Source of the DNA: Zygnema cylindricum
Lineage: Eukaryota; Streptophyta; Zygnematophyceae; Zygnematales; Zygnemataceae
Direction: 5' to 3'
Assembly: GCA_037447655.1 (NCBI GenBank)
Contig: JBBHKE010001612.1
Coordinates: 382,677 to 441,231, forward strand
Length of the DNA: 58,555 nucleotides
The notes beneath the pieces were generated by a model. It was not told where the DNA came from. It made no database searches and was given only the letters and a program-made list of their open reading frames with translations. Below, piece after piece: positions 1-16,269 of this stretch (position 1 is the first letter of the stretch; each line of letters begins with the position of its first letter). Position numbers and translations under genes: made by a program.

Positions 1-242
1 ACATTTTGTATCTTTGCTCTCTCTCTCTCTCCTATGTATATATATATATATATTTTTGTTTTTTTCTCAGAAATGCAAGTATTGGCTCAACTCCGAAAGA
101 TGTTAAAAATAATTGAAAAAAGGGGTGTAATGAAAATATGTAATATCAAGGGGTAAACCAATCTACTAAAACAAAGCTAAAAACATTCCTACTAAAAATT
201 GCTAAAAAATGGGAAAAAAATGGGTGTTTCTATGTTTTACAG

Positions 243-4913
<4,671 letters not shown>

Positions 4914-5765
4914 ATTTTTAAATACGGTTAAATTAGTTTTTTTCTTTCCTTTTTTTTTGTTCCGGGTATTTATTCCGGTCGAGGAAAGTCAATTTTTCGA
5001 CCTTTCTTTTTGTACAGGATCTCGGGTTTTAGGATTGGTTATGGAAAACCTCAAAAGGGGGTGAAGGGATAGCTATTTAGTCTTTTTTAGTGTATATTTA
5101 TCGAGAGAAAATGTAACTGTGGAGAGAGAGAGGGAGAGATGTAAACGCGTAGAGGGAGGGAGGGAGAGAGAGAGAGAAAGATGTAACCCTGTAAAGGGAG
5201 GGATGGAGAGAAGTAGAGATGTAATTGTGTAGAGAGAGAGGAGAAGAAAGAGGGGGAGAGAGAGAATAGAGTAGAAAAGAAACAATCAATTTTTAAAGGC
5301 GTTTGGGTGAAGTAAGTTATTTAATTAATTGTATTTAGCGGAAAAAACTTGCCCAATTTATTTTGCCTTTCAATAATGAGAGGTCTCATTTCCGAGAAAG
5401 TTTCAGTTCTTAGCTTTAGAATTCTAGTTTTTAAGTTTTAAGTTTTCAATTTTTCGGCCATCTCGATAATTTAGGTCGTCTGGTTTTTTTTTGTCCTCAA
5501 TTTTGTCTTTTTAGAAACGACCAAAAGTAAAATGTGTAATTTTCTCGTGTGTTATTTAACGCGCAACTTGCTTTTCTCAAATACCCTTGTTGTCATTGTT
5601 ATTTTCGACTTTTTTTAGAACGCTTTTTGTATAATGATCTGTGCATCACCTTTAGTCATCTTCTTTTTCATCTATTTTTGGATATATATCGATATCTATG
5701 CATTTATGATACATATATTGTATGCTTGTATTTTTATATATGTACGACTTTTTGTAGTACCAGTT
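4914..5765. other. ATPase 3' flank with GA minisatellite, no further gene seen
   Basis: AT-rich 3' flank of the ATPase. About 5112-5270 contains four degenerate units of AGATGTAA...GTGTAGAGAGAGAGG type. No open reading frame with splice support was recognised. Confidence 0.6.
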
Positions 5766-6472
5766 ACCTTCTTGTTTCCCTTTATCTCCCTCTCCCCCGG
5801 CCTCTCCCTCTTCCTCTCCCTCTCCCTCTTCCCCTCGCCCTCCCCCTCCCTCTCTTTTTCTCCTAATCCCCCTTCCCAAGTACATCCTTCAAAGAATATT
5901 TTTTGTTCTTCAAATCTTCTCCCATGTGCCTTTAATCTTTCAACCTCACCATCACTTCCATGATGCATTTTTTGTCTACATATATTATTGAGGATTCTGA
6001 ACAACACTCCTAAAGAAAGTCAACATTTTACAAGTTTTTTGGGGACAACTACTAAAGGAAAATAGTGGGCGAGTTATGAGTTGAAAAAACCAGTAGCAGG
6101 CTAAAATAAGATTCTATTTTCTCAAAAGAGAGAGCTATACAATCAAGACTTTATTGGCACATTAGCCTCAGTCAATGTCATCAGTGGAAAAAAGAACGGT
6201 ACTTCACATTACCCTCATGATAACTTATGGGCTGTGAGGTAAACAGAATAATCATAAATACAACTTGATTCCAAAAAAAAGGTCATATGGGCAATGCCGT
6301 AAAAAATTTATCTTAGGCTAAGACCAATTACCATTGTCGACGTCCTGAAACTTATCAAATAGATGATCCTAACACCTTTACTTCTAACTATTGATGTTAC
6401 GTATTCTCAGAGGGAAATTTGCCAGGTAGGAAACTGATAGAAACAAAAAACATAAAAAAAAAACCACATCGC
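5766..6472. other. Intergenic stretch, CT-rich then AT-rich
   Basis: 5770-5880 is a pyrimidine-rich simple repeat. The rest is AT-rich with no recognised gene, RNA or element end. Confidence 0.5.
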
Positions 6473-6763
6473 TCATAAATTATGAAAGGTTAGTTCATTA
6501 GTTTCCCAACGTTCGTACGTTTCCTCCTTGTTCATATCTTTCCCCTGGTTCATATGTTTCCCGCTGTTCATATGTTTCCCATGTTTCGTATGTTTCCCAT
6601 GGTGCAAATGTTTCCCATGGTTCATACGCTTATCACGGATAGTATGTCTCCCACGGATCGTATGTTTCTCACAGATTGTATGTTTCCCACAGTTCATATG
6701 TTTCCCGTTCGTATGTTTCCTATGGTTCATATATTCCCCGCTCACAAAGTGGCCGTCACACAT
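6473..6763 (-). repeat. 15-bp minisatellite, open on both strands
   Basis: About fifteen degenerate copies of a 15-bp unit related to CATATGTTTCCCAYGGTT between roughly 6520 and 6740. On the minus strand it reads as pentapeptides such as HMNSG, KHTKH, GKHMN, His-, Lys- and Asn-rich, for 96 codons from an ATG. The plus strand is also open, as expected of a 15-bp unit without stops. No splice or homology support for a protein, so it is called a repeat. Confidence 0.8.
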
Positions 6764-7638
6764 GCGGAAAATTTTATTTCCATGCAGACTGAATCATGCT
6801 CAAAATTCCTAAAAATAAAATAAAAAACACTAACAACTTTTTCCATCGGTATTCATGTACAATCGAACAACGCCGGGTTAAGAGGAACCTCTACCACAAA
6901 ATAAAGCTAGAAAATTCTCTAACAATAGCCTCCTCGTCTCTCACCTCGTTATTCCATATTCTCTACCTCATTTGCTTCACGTTCTTCAACCTCCTTCTTG
7001 CCATCTCCCACTTCTTCCCCAGGTCAATCGGGGCATTATTTTTTTGGAAAATGTATAAATAAGTTGTCCACCCAACATTTGCAAATCTTCACATACTAAG
7101 GTATTAACAAAAAAGCTCACCGTATCTTTTTCCTCTTCTGATGCATGTAAAGCCATCCCGGAAAGTTTGACTCGGAAATCTCTTTTAATGCTGTCCTAAT
7201 TTTTCCACTTTCCGAATTGTCAAAAAAATCTTCATTTGTTGAGACTGCCCACCATGTCCCAAGTTTTCATTTGTTGAGACTGCCCACCATGTCCCAAGTT
7301 TTCATCTGTTAAGTACGCCCGTTTTGAGAACGAGTATTTTCAAAGCCTCAATAGCATTCATGAGTAAGGTCCAACATTACTTAAATTCTTCCAGCAATTT
7401 TCAAGGCACCAACAGTTCCATAAAATCTATTCACCAGACACTCCAGTACACTTTCAGTTGCCCAAAACAAAAAAGTCAAAAAAAGGTGCCACCAATAGCA
7501 AGACCAAGAAAAGAGTCGATTGTTTGTACACTTCATCCTTTACCTATCTTCGCCTTCTCCTTTTCGGACCTTTGGTTTTTGTGTTTTAGTTTTTTGAGTT
7601 CTTAAAGAGCCCTGAGATGTATACTAGGCCATATATAT
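6764..7638. other. Intergenic stretch with a 35-bp tandem repeat
   Basis: 7231-7320 holds two and a half copies of a 35-bp unit (TTCATTTGTTGAGACTGCCC...). A few short minus-strand open segments near 6950-7040 look weakly protein-like (LGKKWEMARRRLKNVKQMR) but lack support. No gene called. Confidence 0.45.
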
Positions 7639-8139
7639 TGCAGTAGATGACATGGCAGCAGATAAAGTAGGAAGGAAAAGAAAAAAATGGAAAGGACAAA
7701 GGAAGGCAAAGACAAAAAGCCTTTTAATAAAAAGGATAAAAGGTACAACAGATTGAGATCGTTAAGTAGAGAAGAGAATGTCACGAAGTGACTTCTCAAG
7801 GTCTAGAAAACCGTAGATGACTTGAAAGGTCATCTGACATAAAATGCCGAAAGGGCAGGAATGCCGAAAGGGCAGGAAGATCTCTAATCAGGCGGTGGAC
7901 AGCTTAGGATCTGATCCGATACTAGATGCTAAGCTGAACGCTTTAAAGTAAACAAAAAAAACAGAAAGGACAAACTGACTAATAACGTGAACTAGAATAA
8001 GATTAACTAAATAACGAAAACTGGAATGCTAGTTTTTGTTATTAAATAAAACCAAAAATAACAGAAATAAGACAAGCTTCTAGCAGAGGCCTAAGGCTAA
8101 AGAATAAGGTGAGCATCTAGCAAAGTACTAAGTCCAACA
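7639..8139 (-). repeat. 3' LTR of the copia element
   Basis: 501-bp LTR with two tandem copies of AATGCCGAAAGGGCAGG. It also contains two short hairpins, GTCACgaaGTGAC and GATGAC...GTCATC. In transcriptional sense it runs TGTTGGAC to CTACTGCA. Confidence 0.93.
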
Positions 8140-8152
8140 CCCCCCCCGCTTT
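8140..8152 (-). promoter_or_regulatory. Polypurine tract of the copia element
   Basis: On the minus strand CAAAGCGGGGGGGG sits directly before the 3' LTR and just after the pol stop codon (8154-8156), the expected place for the plus-strand DNA primer. Confidence 0.85.
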
Positions 8153-8153
8153 G

Positions 8154-9228
8154 TTAGAAGCGAAGACCGGAGGAGTGTCGATGTTGTTCAAACTGAGGCC
8201 GAGGAATAGCCTTGGTGAGGAAATCGGCCAGCTGCCGGGCGGTGGAGCAGTAAGTGAAGGTGACCTGGCCAGCAGCAATAGCATCACGGGTGAAGTGATA
8301 CTGAATATCAACATGCTTCGTTCGTCGGTGATGCACTGGGTTACCCATGAGGGCAAGGGCGCCCTGGGAGTCGCAGAAAATAATAGTGGCAGAAGGGCGA
8401 GGGGAGTGGAGGTTGGCGAGGAGGCCGTGAAGCCACAAAGCCTCCTTGGTGGCATGGGTGGCGGCCATGTACTCCGCTTCGGTGGAGGATAGGGCAACTG
8501 TGGGTTGCTTTTTGGACGCCCAAGAGATGAGGGCGCCATTAAGGCCGAAGCAAACACCGGTGGTGGAGCGGCGGGAGTCTAAATCGCCCCCCCAATCAGC
8601 ATCACAGAAGCCAACCAGATCGGGGGAGGAGGAGCCAGAGAAGGTGAGCTTGAGGGATTTAGTACCCTGGAGGTACCGGAGAATCCTCTTTGCAGCCAGG
8701 AGATGGACATCTGTGGGGTTAGAGACAAATTGGCTGAGCTGCCCTACAGCTACAGCTAAATCCGGGCGAATGCCAGTCATAGCATACATCAGGCTGCCCA
8801 CAATGGATCGATATAAATCATGAGTAGCTCTGTGGACAGGCCCACCAGAGTTTTTAATGAGTTTTACATTGGGGTCTAAAGGAGTGGAGATAGGATTGCA
8901 ATCTGACATGGAAAAACGGTGGAGAATTTCGGTGATGTATTTCTCTTGAGATAAGTAGAGAGTTTTGGAAGGCCGGTCTCGACCAATAAAAATTCCAAGA
9001 CAGTATTCTACTTCTCCTAAATCAGTCATTGAAAAGTGAAGATCAAGCATTGTTTTGACTAAATGAATGAGTTGGAGAGAGGGGCTGGCTAATAGAAGGT
9101 CATCTACATAAATGACTAAGATGACAAGGGTGTCAGATTTACCTCTAAGGAAGAGACCGAAATCCGCATCGAGCTTGAGGAATTCTTCTTTGAGAAGAAC
9201 TGCCTCCAGGTGTTTGTTCCATACGCAA
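8154..9228 (-). pseudogene. copia pol, reverse transcriptase C-terminal part and RNase H
   Basis: Continues pol downstream of the frameshift at 9229-9233. It carries the reverse-transcriptase active-site YVDD (plus 9099-9110) and the LDLHFSMTDLGEVEYCLGI motif. RNase H follows with FCDADWGGD, STEAEYMA and CDSQGALAL, then KHVDIQYHFTRDAI and ADFLTKAIP, and stops at TAA 8154-8156. This part has no internal stop. It would reverse-transcribe element RNA and degrade the RNA strand inside virus-like particles. Confidence 0.92.
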
Positions 9229-10758
9229 GGGGGCCTGTTTTAGACCATAGAGGGATTTGAGAAGCCGGCAGACAAGGTGTTCGGTACCACGCGAGATATA
9301 GCCCTCAGGTTGTCGGATAAAGATTTTTTCGTCCAATTTGCCATAAAGAAAGGCAGTTTGAACATCCATATGGTGGATGTGCCAATCACGAGCAGCAGCA
9401 AGTGACAAAAGTATACGAATCGAGGTGAATTTTGCGACAGGTGCATAGGTTTCATTGAAGTCTACACCCTCTTTTTGTAGAAAACCCTTTGCAACGAAGC
9501 GAGCCTTGAAGCGATCCAGGGTTCCATCTGCTTTCGTTTTGACACGGAAGACCCACTTTGAACCAATGACTTTTCGAACATGAGGAAGGGAGGTGAGTTC
9601 CCAAGTGCCATTCTTTTGTAAGGATGCAAACTCCGCATCTGTAGCGGATTTCCAAGAGGGAGCATCCGGACTGGACATGGCGGCAGAAAATGATTGAGGG
9701 ACAGGAATGGCCGCAATGTTGGCAATGTTGGCGGTGCCATGGATCTGGTAAAGCTGCTTTTTATAGATGCGGTCACTCCTGCGGATGGCGAGGGGAGCAT
9801 CAGTAGAGGGAGCCGCGAGAGAGGATGGCGGAATGACATACGGGGAAGCAACGGGATTTATGGGAGAGAGAGAGTAAGGGTCAGAGATCGTGCGGTGGAT
9901 TGGTAGAGGTGTGGACAATAAGAGATTGTCAAATGTGGATCTGATTAGGGGTAGAGGTGATAGATATAGGGAGGGTTGGGATGATGAGTGGGTAGTGGAA
10001 GAAGGTAAAGAGATGACCGAGAGAGGAGATGGTGAAGTATCGGCTTGGAGAATAGTGGGTGGAAGAGTAGAGGAAGAGGAGGTGGAGGAAGGTGTGAGTT
10101 TGAGGAGGAGTGGGGCTTCGTTGAAGATGACATCACGACTTAAGATAACCCGACGTTCATCTGAGAGCCAAATTCGATATGCTTTGGATTCTGTCGAGAA
10201 ACCGACTAGAACGCCGGATGCTGCCCGACTCTGCCATTTCCCTGCTGGCGTAAGGATTTTTACCCAAGCGTTGCAGCTGAATATTCGGAGGTGGGAGACG
10301 TCTGGTTTGATGCCTGTCCAGGCTTCATAAGGGGTCACACCTGGAAGGGCAGAAGTGGGACAGAGGTTTCGTAGGTAACTTGCAGTAGTTACAGATTCTG
10401 CCCAAAATATGGTGGGCAGATTTGCGAAGTGCAACATGGAATGTGCCATGTTGATGACGGTACGGTTGTACCTTTCCGAAACTCCATTTTGTTGTGGGGT
10501 ATTTGGAACCGTTGACTGGTGAATGATTCCGTGGGTGGTGAGAAAGTTGGAAAATTCTGTGGAGAAGTATTCCCCGCCGTTGTCAGTTCTTAGACATTTA
10601 ATGCGGCAGTCACGGGAGTTTTCAACTAATGATTTGTACTGTTGAAATATTTGGAAGGTTTCAGATTTTCGACGAAGGAGAAAGAGGTGGCAAAATCTGG
10701 TTGCATCGTCTATAAACGTGACAAAATAGAGTGTGCCAGTGTGGCTGGCTACTGACAT
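9145..10758 (-). pseudogene. copia pol, integrase core and reverse transcriptase N-terminal part
   Basis: Integrase catalytic core with the D,D(35)E residues in FIDDATRFCHLF, LRTDNGGEYFS and TPQQNGVSERYNRT, followed by a Ser/Pro/Thr-rich linker and then reverse transcriptase (WELTSLPHVRKVIGSKWVFR, RFKARFVAKGF, DVQTAFLYGKLDEKIFI, SLYGLKQAP). The true frame leaves this reading frame at the five-G run 9229-9233; sequence to the left of it here is out of frame. The frame is also cut off from its upstream part by TGA at 10765-10767. Confidence 0.92.
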
Positions 10759-10764
10759 TGGTCC

Positions 10765-11373
10765 TCAAAGGTCAGAGTGGATCAATGACAGGGGGCCGTT
10801 AGATCTGGATGTACTAAATGGAAAGGAAGGACGAGTTAATTTGCCTTCTACGCATCCTGAGCAAAAATCAAGATGTTTGTTTGGAAATGAGTCTAGGCCA
10901 GTGACAAGGCCCTTGCTCAATAATTGGAGGCTAGAAGAGGACAAATGTCCGTATCTAAGATGCCATTTGCCAAATGTTTGGGGAGATGACGATGTAGCCA
11001 TAATGGCAAATCCAACGGTTTGAAAATTAGATAATATGTAGATTGATCCGGATTTTATGCCGAGTCCAACTTGAGAGTTTTGTGGGGAAAGGAAGGTGAC
11101 ATTTGTCGTAGAAAAAACAGCTGTGGCGCCTTCATGAAGTGCTGCGCCAACAGAGAATAAATTCTTTTTGAGACCGGGGACGAATAGTACGTGAGAGAGG
11201 ACTATTGCTGATGTGGCGGTGGTGAAACCGACAGTGGAAATTTGTCCGAAGTGAGTAGCCTTTAAGGTAGCATTGTTGCCGAGCAAGATCGTCATGGGAG
11301 GATGAAGTGGCGATATGGTTTTGAACCAATCGGAGTGTGAAGAGAGGTGATGAGAAGCGCCGGAGTCAACGAT
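10765..11373 (-). pseudogene. copia protease active site and integrase zinc-binding domain
   Basis: Opens just after the TGA at 11374-11376 with IVDSGASHH, the aspartic protease signature. It ends with an integrase N-terminal HHCC-type zinc region (WHLRYGHLS then FCSGCVEGK). A TGA at 10765-10767 follows HSDL, where copia elements usually have Trp. The protease would cut the polyprotein. Confidence 0.88.
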
Positions 11374-11376
11374 TCA

Positions 11377-11709
11377 AGAATCGGACGGTGTAGGTGAAAT
11401 ATCGACAGGAGAAGTGGAGACTGTCGATGTTGTAAGAGCAAATCCATAATCCGGTGGAGTCGGAGAGTAATGAACAGCTGGCGAAGGTATGGGGACAGCT
11501 AGATTTGGAGGGTGCATTGGTTGACCGTAGGAGTAATGATGGTACGGTTGAACAGCTGGGGGCATTTGTGGAATGTCGCCGATATTATTGTTGCCGTAGC
11601 CTGGAGAAAAGACGAAGGGATTGGTTGGCGCGAAATATTCCTGACCGGCAGGAAAAATAGCTTCGGCCGTGGAGGCGTGACCATGGTAAGGGCCACGGCC
11701 AGTGTTTCG
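11377..11709 (-). pseudogene. copia gag-protease linker between two TGA codons
   Basis: Pro-, Tyr- and Ser-rich open segment in the same frame as gag, between the TGA at 11710-11712 and the TGA at 11374-11376. No domain recognised. The second TGA stands immediately before IVDSGA, a place usually occupied by Trp. Confidence 0.75.
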
Positions 11710-12465
11710 TCAACGCCCTGCTGTACGGTCAGAGCCTCCTTGTCGTTCAAGTTTCCGTCGGAGAGCTGGAGAGTCGTCAATGACGTGGGTGATCTCACGG
11801 CAGTAACGGCAAGAGGAAGTTTTAGGCGGACGGTTGGATGGAGCAACGGTTGCCAGAGCTACGCCGGAAACCGGGGAAAGATTTTGTTTAGTTTCCTCGT
11901 GAACCAGAGCGGCGGTAAGTGACGGAATAGTGACAACTGTGGATGAGTTGTCGATAGAAGAAATAAATGCCGAGTAGGATGAAGGTAAGCCTCCTAGGTT
12001 CGCGGAAATGATATCCTCCTGTGAAACTGTAGCACCGATACTCTTGAGTCGACCGGCAATAGATTTGACATTGTGGACGTACTGTTGGATAGATTTGGTG
12101 TGAACTTTCTGATAGGTGTTCAATTGCCGACGAAGGAGAAGTTTGTTAGACCAGGATTTGACTTCGTACGCATTGGACAACAATATCCAGGCGTCATGAG
12201 CTGAGTGGGCGTCGCGAATGAGGTCAAGTTGGGTAGATTCAAGGGCTAAAACCAAACGAGAGTGCGCTTCCTCATTCCTGAGAAGCCAGGCAGGTTTGGT
12301 AGTTGCATCGAAGGGCTCAGCCTCACTACCGTTAATGATGGACCAGAGTTTCTCGCAGCGAAAAAAATGCTCAATTTGATATTTCCAACCATAGAAGTCC
12401 GAGCCGTTAAATTTAGCAACGGTATTAGCATTGAAAGGCCCATAACCTATTGCAGTAGATGACAT
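11710..12465 (-). pseudogene. copia Gag
   Basis: 251-codon capsid/nucleocapsid frame with the copia Gag signature (KFNGSDFYGWKYQIEHFF, then LLLRRQLNTYQKV). Its ATG (12463-12465) lies inside the last bases of the 5' LTR, so the frame reads through the LTR edge and the primer-binding site. Near the C-terminus the zinc knuckle reads CRYCREITHVIDDS: C-x2-C-x4-H-x4 with Ser where the fourth ligand Cys is expected. The frame ends at TGA 11710-11712. Confidence 0.9.
12437..12447 (-). promoter_or_regulatory. Primer-binding site, half-tRNA (initiator Met) type
   Basis: Three bases after the 5' LTR the minus strand reads GGTTATGGGCC, complementary to the anticodon arm of initiator tRNA-Met. Drosophila copia is known to use this cleaved-tRNA priming. 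The site also codes for part of Gag (GYGP). Confidence 0.8.
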
Positions 12466-12968
12466 GGCAGCAGATAAAGTAGGAAGGAAAAGAAAAAAAT
12501 GGAAAGGACAAAGGAAGGCAAAGACAAAAAGCTTTTTAATAAAAAGGATAAAAGGTACAACAGATTGAGATCGTTAAGTAGAGAAGAGAATGTCACGAAG
12601 TGACTTCTCAAGGTCTAGAAAACCGTAGATGACTTGAAAGGTCATCTGACACAAAATGCCAAAAGGGCAGGAATGCCGAAAGGGCAGGAATGCCGAAAGG
12701 GCAGGAAGATCTCTAATCAGGCGGTGGACAGCTTAGGATCTGATCCGATACTAGATGCTAAGCTGAACGCTTTAAAGTAAACAAAAAGAACAGAAAGGAC
12801 AAACTGACTAATAACGTGAACTAGAATAAGACTAACTAAATAACGAAAACTGGAATGCTAGTTTTTGTTATTAAATAAAACCAAAAATAACAGAAATAAG
12901 ACAAGCTTCTAGCAGAGGCCTAAGGCTAAAGAATAAGGTGAGTATCTAGCAAAGTACTAAGTCCAACA
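12451..12968 (-). repeat. 5' LTR of the copia element
   Basis: 518-bp LTR, the same as the left one but with three copies of the 17-bp AATGCCGAAAGGGCAGG unit instead of two, which accounts for the whole length difference. It contains the Gag start codon at its downstream edge. Confidence 0.93.
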
Positions 12969-13510
12969 ATATATGCAAATCTCCTTGTCTATAACTTACC
13001 CGAAGGGTATTGGAACCCACATTTGGCATAGATTCTCCCTCTCTCCTCTCCCCTCCCTTCACCATGGTTTCGTTTATATTATCAGTTAGTACCCTCTATC
13101 CTTCACCTTTGAATCTTCCAAGTTACAAATAAATGATTATTCACGGGAGAGTGGCAGTTCTCCTTCTTCCTCACTTTCGTCACTCAGAGAGGGAGCGGGA
13201 GACGGTGAGGGAGAGGGAGAGGGAAAGGGAGAAAGAGATGGAGAAGGAGAAGGAGAGGGAGGAGTGGAAGAGGGACAAGAGAGAAGAAGAGGGGGAAAGG
13301 GACAGTCTCTATTAGATTGTCAGTCCCACATCCAAAAATGGTCAAGTCATTTGGCAAACTGGAAAGAAGGTACTACCATACGCTTTTCCTGAGTATACAC
13401 GAACACACAAACCCAAAAAGCCCAAAGGGCTAAAAACCAGAAACCAACGATTTACAAAATAAATAAATGAATAAATAAAATAAAATGAACCAATCCATTA
13501 TGATTCTCAC
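12969..13510. other. Intergenic stretch with GA-rich tract
   Basis: 13185-13310 is GA-rich. The rest is unique sequence with no recognised gene; it may hold further 3' exons of the minus-strand gene to the right, but none could be read. Confidence 0.4.
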
Positions 13511-16269
13511 TGGCAAACTGTGCAAAACAGAAGTCGCCCGCATAAGCTGCAACAACTTTTCTGCCTCAAGATCTAGTCTCTTCTTATTTAAAAAGACATT
13601 GCCAAACACATTATGAAATCCTGGTCCGGAGATGTGACTACTACCTTAGAACCTTCTCCGCCTGTGTAATTCGGATCCCTTTTCAACTTGTGTCCTTTCT
13701 TTTCCCCTTGTGTCCTTTGGATTCTCGATTCCATTGTCCTCTGTATTTTTGATGACCGTTACATTCATCTGATGTCATCGCGATATTCGGCGAAGTACAG
13801 TCAAAACCAGGGGCGTCACATTGACGTGACACAAGATGAGAAGGTATTTTCCGAGTATATTTTGGCCTTTGTTCTGCAAAGCAAAATAGAAAGCAAAGTT
13901 GACAAAGTAAAACGTCTCGTAACTTCTATTTTTAACCTCCTGATGTTGCCTTTTTGCAATGTGCTCCTATTTACAACGAGAACAACCACAAGATTGCCAA
14001 ACAGAGCTTTTGAAGGGGAGTGAAAATTTCATGACTGCAAGAAACAGCTCAAGACCAAGAATTGACCAACTAGTTCCCAGTTGTATGAACATCTTGTGAA
14101 AACCCAATGCAGAAAATAAAAGCTATTTACCGTGAGTCAAATTGCTCAACACCTGATGCGCTTTAGTGCTTTAATCATTTCAGACAATGGTTCTCCAGTA
14201 TTTTAAATGTTAATTATAGACCACAGACCGTAGATGGTAGACCGTAGACCGTAGACTAGACCACAGACCATGGACCAAAGACAATAGACCATAAACCAAC
14301 TTATCCATTTAAGAAACAGAAGATCTGGCAGAAATATCACCTGCAGCAGAAGGCTGACAGTTGATTTCCTCAGAAGGAAATCCATCCATTCCATGTGATG
14401 TGACAGCGCCCACTTTAAAAACATAAAGTGTCCCGGGCTCGAGTCCTGTAACTGTAACAGCTGTCATACAAGGAGGAGTACAAGGTGGAGGCCCATACGA
14501 TACTTCGTCTGCCTTTTTATGCCACACTTTATATCCCGTAATTGGACTACTTTCTCCATTTCCAACATTTAGGGAAGGTGCCTGTATTGCCAAAATCAAT
14601 TTATTGCTAAAAATCAAGATTTTGTCAAAATCTTTTACTCCCTCAATTATTGCAAACCATCATTCATCATCAGACAATACTATTTTTTACTGCCGATAGT
14701 GGTGTAAACATGTTTTAGTTAGTACAGTTAATACTGACACAAAAAAAACAATGGACAGCAGTATTGATGGAAGCTTTTCATTGGCAAAAAAGTACTGTTG
14801 CTTCCCGTATTATTTTTACATGACGAGGAAATTCCCCACAAGGATCTTCGCATGCAGTGAAGAGATCCTACCATAACTGACGTCATCTTGCCAAAGTTTT
14901 TCTGGTTTCTGCTTATAGAATAATAAACCATAGTCCAGCAACTCCACCTTTCTTGCAAATTACAAAATTACCATTGACTTCATATGAAAATGGCCCAGCA
15001 ATAACAGTTTCTTCAGATTATAGTTACTTGCAAAAAAAGCGAGGTCATAGACAAAAGCGTGGGGCAAACTGGTAATCAAGCAAATTTCTACCCTTCAAAC
15101 ATAACAAACGAAAGGACAAAAAACTACAGAACAGCCTAAAATTGACCAAACAAACAAAAGTAATAGAATATACGACCTGTGACATATACTAGAGAAGAAA
15201 AGGCTACAGGAAAGCCTAAAAATGAAAAAATCAAAAGTGAGTAGAATATACAACTCTGACAAATCATACTAGAGAAAAAAAAAACAAAAGAAACGCCAAA
15301 AAATGACCAAACAAACAAAAAAAAAGTAGAACATGAAAGATATTATATTGCAGAAAACTTTGAGCAGGAATCTCACATTTCCATGCTACAAAAACCGACG
15401 TTGGTCGAATATTAAGAAAATATAAATTGGTAGGCGGTGGAGGACATTCATCAAAAAATAAAATTTTCAAAGTTACTCCATAACAATTTCCGGCTGGAAT
15501 TGTTTACAGAAAACGGGATTAAAAATTAAATATTAGACAACTGCCATACTACATGTTGTTCAAAACCTCACCATTCTACAATATTCAGTACATGGTTTAA
15601 AGCCATTAAAATGGTCCGTACTACAGTAGTCAGTTTCTGGTTGTGTTATCATTGTTAATCAACGCTAATAAAAAATCCCAGAATATGTGCATCCAGTCTA
15701 AAATAAGTCTTATCCTCAACGAATTCAGCTAGTTCAGTTGAAAAAAAACAGAGAGAGTGTTGACGTACGGGAAACGTGCGTTCGATATGCAGAATTGTGG
15801 TAAAATCCACACTGAAAGTTATATAATATTGGACCCACCAACGTAATATCTCTTCTGGTGGTACAGTGGTTAGTACATTCGCAGCTACAGTGAAAGGAAA
15901 GGTCCCAGGTTCAAATCCTGGCCAGCTCATTAATTCCCTTTATTGGGATCGTCCATTCTATCCCCTGATTCTAGGAATCTTAACATGGTATCAAAAGCAG
16001 GGGGACTAGGTTTACATGGACAATTATGACCGGCTACCTCTCGAGGGGGGGTGTTGATGTACGGGAAACATACGTTCGATATCCGGAATTGTGGTAAAAT
16101 CCACACTAAAAACTATATAATATTGGACCCACCAGTGTAACATCTGAGCTGGTGGTAGAGTGGTTAGTACATTCACAGCTACAAGGAAAGGTCATAGGTT
16201 CAAATCTTGGCCGTCTCATCAATCCCTTTATTGGGATCGTCCATTCTATCCCCCGATTCTAAGAATCTT

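Larger units (their letters stand above)
7639..12968 (-). mobile_element. Ty1/copia LTR retrotransposon, 5330 bp, inactive
   Basis: Complete LTR-to-LTR element on the minus strand in the order gag, protease, integrase, reverse transcriptase, RNase H, which defines Ty1/copia. LTRs start TGTTGGAC and end CTGCA. Flanks carry ATATAT on both sides (7633-7638 and 12969-12974), consistent with a target-site duplication whose exact ends are ambiguous in an AT run. Three in-frame TGA codons (11710-11712, 11374-11376, 10765-10767) and a one-base frameshift in a run of five G (9229-9233, plus strand) mean it cannot make its polyprotein by normal translation. The LTRs are very similar apart from one 17-bp unit, so insertion is fairly recent. 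Confidence 0.95.

Noticed and set aside
6520-6740. CRISPR-like array
   Set aside because: Units are contiguous, short and degenerate with no spacers, and the genome is eukaryotic.
8151-8823. Plus-strand open frames in the copia region (8151-8492, 8446-8823, 9890-10330)
   Set aside because: They are shadows of the minus-strand pol gene.
10765-11712. UGA read as Trp (variant genetic code)
   Set aside because: Two TGA sit at usual Trp positions, but all Trp codons in the ATPase exons and nearly all in the copia element are TGG, so point mutation of an inactive copy is simpler.
14728-15010. Possible extra exon (LLFYKQKPEKLWQDDVSYGR) on the minus strand
   Set aside because: It lies between the two exons of one FN3 domain, where an added exon would break the fold, and no matching splice phases were found.
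15840-16220. Functional tRNA genes in the TRIM LTRs
   Set aside because: The anticodon loop lacks the usual T33, the anticodon arm varies between copies and stems carry mismatches; only promoter-like conservation remains.
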